NCBI GenBank assembly: GCA_038202795.1
Contig: JBBREQ010000051.1
Location: 1-16,624, forward strand
DNA: 16,624 nt
Direction: 5' to 3'
DNA from: PHET01 sp038202795
GTDB taxonomy: Bacteria; Actinomycetota; Coriobacteriia; Anaerosomatales; PHET01
Below the pieces are notes generated by a model. The model was not told the DNA's origin, made no database searches, and saw only the letters and a program-made list of their open reading frames with translations. Position 1 is the stretch's first letter. Each line of letters starts with the position of its first letter. Below are positions 14,604 to 16,624 of the stretch, one piece after another. The translations under genes were made by a program, and so were the position numbers.

Positions 14604-16408
14604 TACTCGTCGACCTTCAGGATCGCCATGAAGGCCTCTTGGGGAACCTCGACACTGCCGATGTTCTTCATCCGTTTCTTGCCCTTCTTCTGCTTTTCCA
14701 GCAGCTTGCGCTTACGGCTGATGTCGCCACCGTAGCACTTGGCGATGACATCTTTGCGCATCGCTCTGACCGTCTCGCGGGCAAGCACCTTGTTGCCGAT
14801 AGCGGCCTGAATAGGCACCTCGAACATGTGCCGAGGAATGATCTCCTTGAGCTTCTCGGTGAGAATGCGGCCGCGGTCGTAGGCCTTGTCCTTGTGGACG
14901 ATGAACGACAGCGCGTCGACGATCTTGCCGGCAAGGAGGATGTCGAGCTTCACGAGCTTGCTCGGCCGATATCCTATGGGTTCGTAGTCGAGGCTCGCGT
15001 AGCCCTTGGTTCGGCTCTTGAGCTGGTCGAAGAAGTCCATGATCAGCTCGGAGAGCGGCATCTCGTAGTGCAGCTCCACTGTGCTCTTGGACAGGTACTG
15101 CATGTTGATGAAGGTCGCTCTGCGCGAGATGGCGAGCTCCATCACCTGGCCCACATAGTCAGGCGGGACGAGCACGGTCGTGTTGAGATACGGCTCCTCG
15201 AGGCGATCGAGCTTTGAGGGGTCGGGCATGTCCTGCGGCGAGTGGAGCACGACCATCTCGCCGTTGGTCAGATAGGCGTGGTACTCCACCGAGGGCGCAG
15301 TGGCGAGCAGATCGAGATCGAACTCCCTCTCGAGGCGCTCTTTGATGACCTCCATGTGAAGCAAGCCGAGGAACCCGACGCGGAATCCGAATCCAAGCGC
15401 ATGGGAGGACTCGGGCTCATACAGGAGCGCGGGGTCGTTGAGACGTAGCCTGTCGAGCGCGTCGCGCAGCTCGGGGTACTGGTCGCCGTCGATGGGAAAC
15501 AGGCCGGTGAACACCATCGGCTTGACTTCTCGGTAGCCGGGAAGCTGTTGGGTGGCGCCGTGCTTGGAGAGCGTGACCGTGTCGCCCACCTTGACCAGCG
15601 ACGGGTCCTTGAGGCCCGTTATCAGGTAGCCGACCTCCCCCACGCCCAGCTCGTCGACCGGCTCGTTTGCCGGCCTGCGAACGCCGACCTCCTCGACGTC
15701 AGTCACGACGTCGGTCGCCATCATGAGCACTCTCATGCCCTTGCGGACCGAACCGTCGATCACCCGGATGAGTGCGACAACGCCACGGTAGGCATCGAAG
15801 TAGCTGTCGAAGATTAGTGCGGTGAGGGGCGCGTCCGGGTCGCCGGTGGGGTGCGGCACGTGCTTGACCAGGGCCTCGAGGGCTTCTCGGACGCCTTCGC
15901 CGGTCTTGCCGCTGGCCAGCACAGCCTCGTCGGCCGGGACGGCAAGGCCTTCTTCGATCTCGTGACGCACGCGCTCCGGGTCTGCCGCGGGCAGGTCGAT
16001 CTTGTTGATGAGCGGGATGATAGCGAGGTGTGCGTTCATCGCCATCAGTGCGTTGGCGACGGTCTGCGCCTCGACACCCTGAGTCGCGTCGACCACCAGC
16101 AACACGCCTTCGCACGCCTCGAGCGAGCGGCTCACCTCGTAGGTGAAGTCCACGTGGCCCGGGGTATCGATGAGGTTGAGCTGGTAGGTCTGCCCGTCAT
16201 CGGCGTCATACATGACGCGGACGGCCTGTGCTTTGATGGTGATGCCGCGCTCACGCTCGATGTCCATCGAGTCGAGCACCTGCTCCATCATGTCGCGCGC
16301 CTCGACGCTGTGAGTCAGCTCGAGGATCCGGTCCGCGAGCGTCGACTTACCGTGGTCGATGTGAGCGATGATCGAGAAGTTACGTATGTAGCGGGGGTCT
16401 GTAGTCAT
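14603..16408 (-). CDS. lepA: Elongation factor 4 (LepA), ribosome-associated GTPase
   Basis: A 601-residue translational GTPase, full length for the family. It binds the ribosome and is implicated in initiation and back-translocation. G1 is AHIDHGKST (15-23), switch II is LIDTPGHVDF, and G4 is INKIDLP. The EF-G-like domains follow, and the LepA-specific C-terminal domain ends with GGDISRKRKLLEKQKKGKK and QEAFMAILKVD. ATG 16408 gives the usual MTTDPRYIRNFSIIAHIDHG start. The frame is open to 16546, but that part is not LepA-like. No RBS precedes the ATG; a -10-like box ends eight bases upstream, so the mRNA may be leaderless. It heads the lepA-dus-hemW run. Confidence 0.97.
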   Translation of the reverse strand: MTTDPRYIRNFSIIAHIDHGKSTLADRILELTHSVEARDMMEQVLDSMDIERERGITIKAQAVRVMYDADDGQTYQLNLIDTPGHVDFTYEVSRSLEACEGVLLVVDATQGVEAQTVANALMAMNAHLAIIPLINKIDLPAADPERVRHEIEEGLAVPADEAVLASGKTGEGVREALEALVKHVPHPTGDPDAPLTALIFDSYFDAYRGVVALIRVIDGSVRKGMRVLMMATDVVTDVEEVGVRRPANEPVDELGVGEVGYLITGLKDPSLVKVGDTVTLSKHGATQQLPGYREVKPMVFTGLFPIDGDQYPELRDALDRLRLNDPALLYEPESSHALGFGFRVGFLGLLHMEVIKERLEREFDLDLLATAPSVEYHAYLTNGEMVVLHSPQDMPDPSKLDRLEEPYLNTTVLVPPDYVGQVMELAISRRATFINMQYLSKSTVELHYEMPLSELIMDFFDQLKSRTKGYASLDYEPIGYRPSKLVKLDILLAGKIVDALSFIVHKDKAYDRGRILTEKLKEIIPRHMFEVPIQAAIGNKVLARETVRAMRKDVIAKCYGGDISRKRKLLEKQKKGKKRMKNIGSVEVPQEAFMAILKVDE

Positions 16409-16416
16409 AGCGGTAC

Positions 16417-16422
16417 AGTGTA
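16417..16422 (-). promoter_or_regulatory. Candidate -10 box of a leaderless lepA promoter
   Basis: TACACT ends eight bases before the lepA ATG, the spacing at which transcription would start at or next to the ATG. No good -35 box is seen. The rest of the stretch to the window end (16423-16624) shows no gene I can support on either strand. Confidence 0.45.
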
Positions 16423-16624
16423 ACAGGCGCCCAGCTGCCCACGAAGCATTGCCTAACCCGCGCACAGCTGTAACCAGCCTTAGGGGCCAACCAGCCGAGC
16501 CAGCCTCTGCAAAACGGCCGTCGTGGTTTCTATGGGCGCTCTGCAAGCGAACTCTGCCCCTCGTGATCTCCAGTCGAGGCTCTTTGCTTGATCAGCAAGC
16601 GCGCTACCCTGCACGGGGAGCCCA

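Noticed and set aside
16409..16546. N-terminal extension of lepA
   Set aside because: The 46 extra residues do not resemble LepA, which normally begins a few residues before the RNFSIIAHIDHG block.
16409..16624. tRNA or small gene upstream of lepA
   Set aside because: I looked for cloverleaf arms and short frames with an RBS on both strands and found only a weak five-pair dyad; nothing can be supported.
1..16624. CRISPR array, insertion sequence or integration site
   Set aside because: No spaced direct repeats, transposase or integrase motifs, or terminal inverted repeats were seen in the window.

Overview
The window is GC-rich bacterial chromosome with every supported gene on the minus strand. 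The gene order (lepA-dus-hemW, then hrcA-dnaJ-rsmE-mtaB-phoH-HD phosphohydrolase-ybeY-dgkA-corC-cdd), the base composition and the CIRCE/HrcA control suggest an anaerobic actinobacterium, perhaps Coriobacteriia-like. That placement is inference from gene order and content; no marker gene was searched.

In the direction of transcription (right to left), the first block is translation and haem housekeeping: lepA (possibly leaderless), dus (tRNA dihydrouridine synthase) and hemW (haem chaperone). The second block, between hemW and hrcA, is a tight three-gene redox operon: a NapC/NrfH-type tetrahaem membrane quinol dehydrogenase, a multihaem lipoprotein cytochrome interrupted by one in-frame TGA, and a tandem rhodanese lipoprotein. 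A GC-rich hairpin terminator closes it. The leader of this operon has a promoter-proximal dyad and a foldable element that could hide or expose the ribosome binding site.

The third block is a heat-shock/RNA-maturation operon that starts at a CIRCE element whose spacer carries the -10 box. It holds hrcA, dnaJ, rsmE, mtaB, phoH, a short HDIG phosphohydrolase related to PgpH, ybeY, a DgkA-PAP2 fusion, corC and the first codons of a probable cytidine deaminase. Overlaps and short gaps suggest one transcript.

The most notable observation is the cytochrome. Two pieces in the same frame (a lipoprotein signal with one CXXCH, then ten CXXCH with no signal peptide) are separated by a single TGA. That TGA is followed at the right distance by a hairpin meeting the usual bacterial SECIS description. 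I read it as one 464-residue selenocysteine-containing undecahaem lipoprotein. With the NapC-like and rhodanese genes it would form a quinol-to-periplasm/surface electron route with a sulfur- or selenium-handling partner. The alternative is a nonsense mutation or sequence error.
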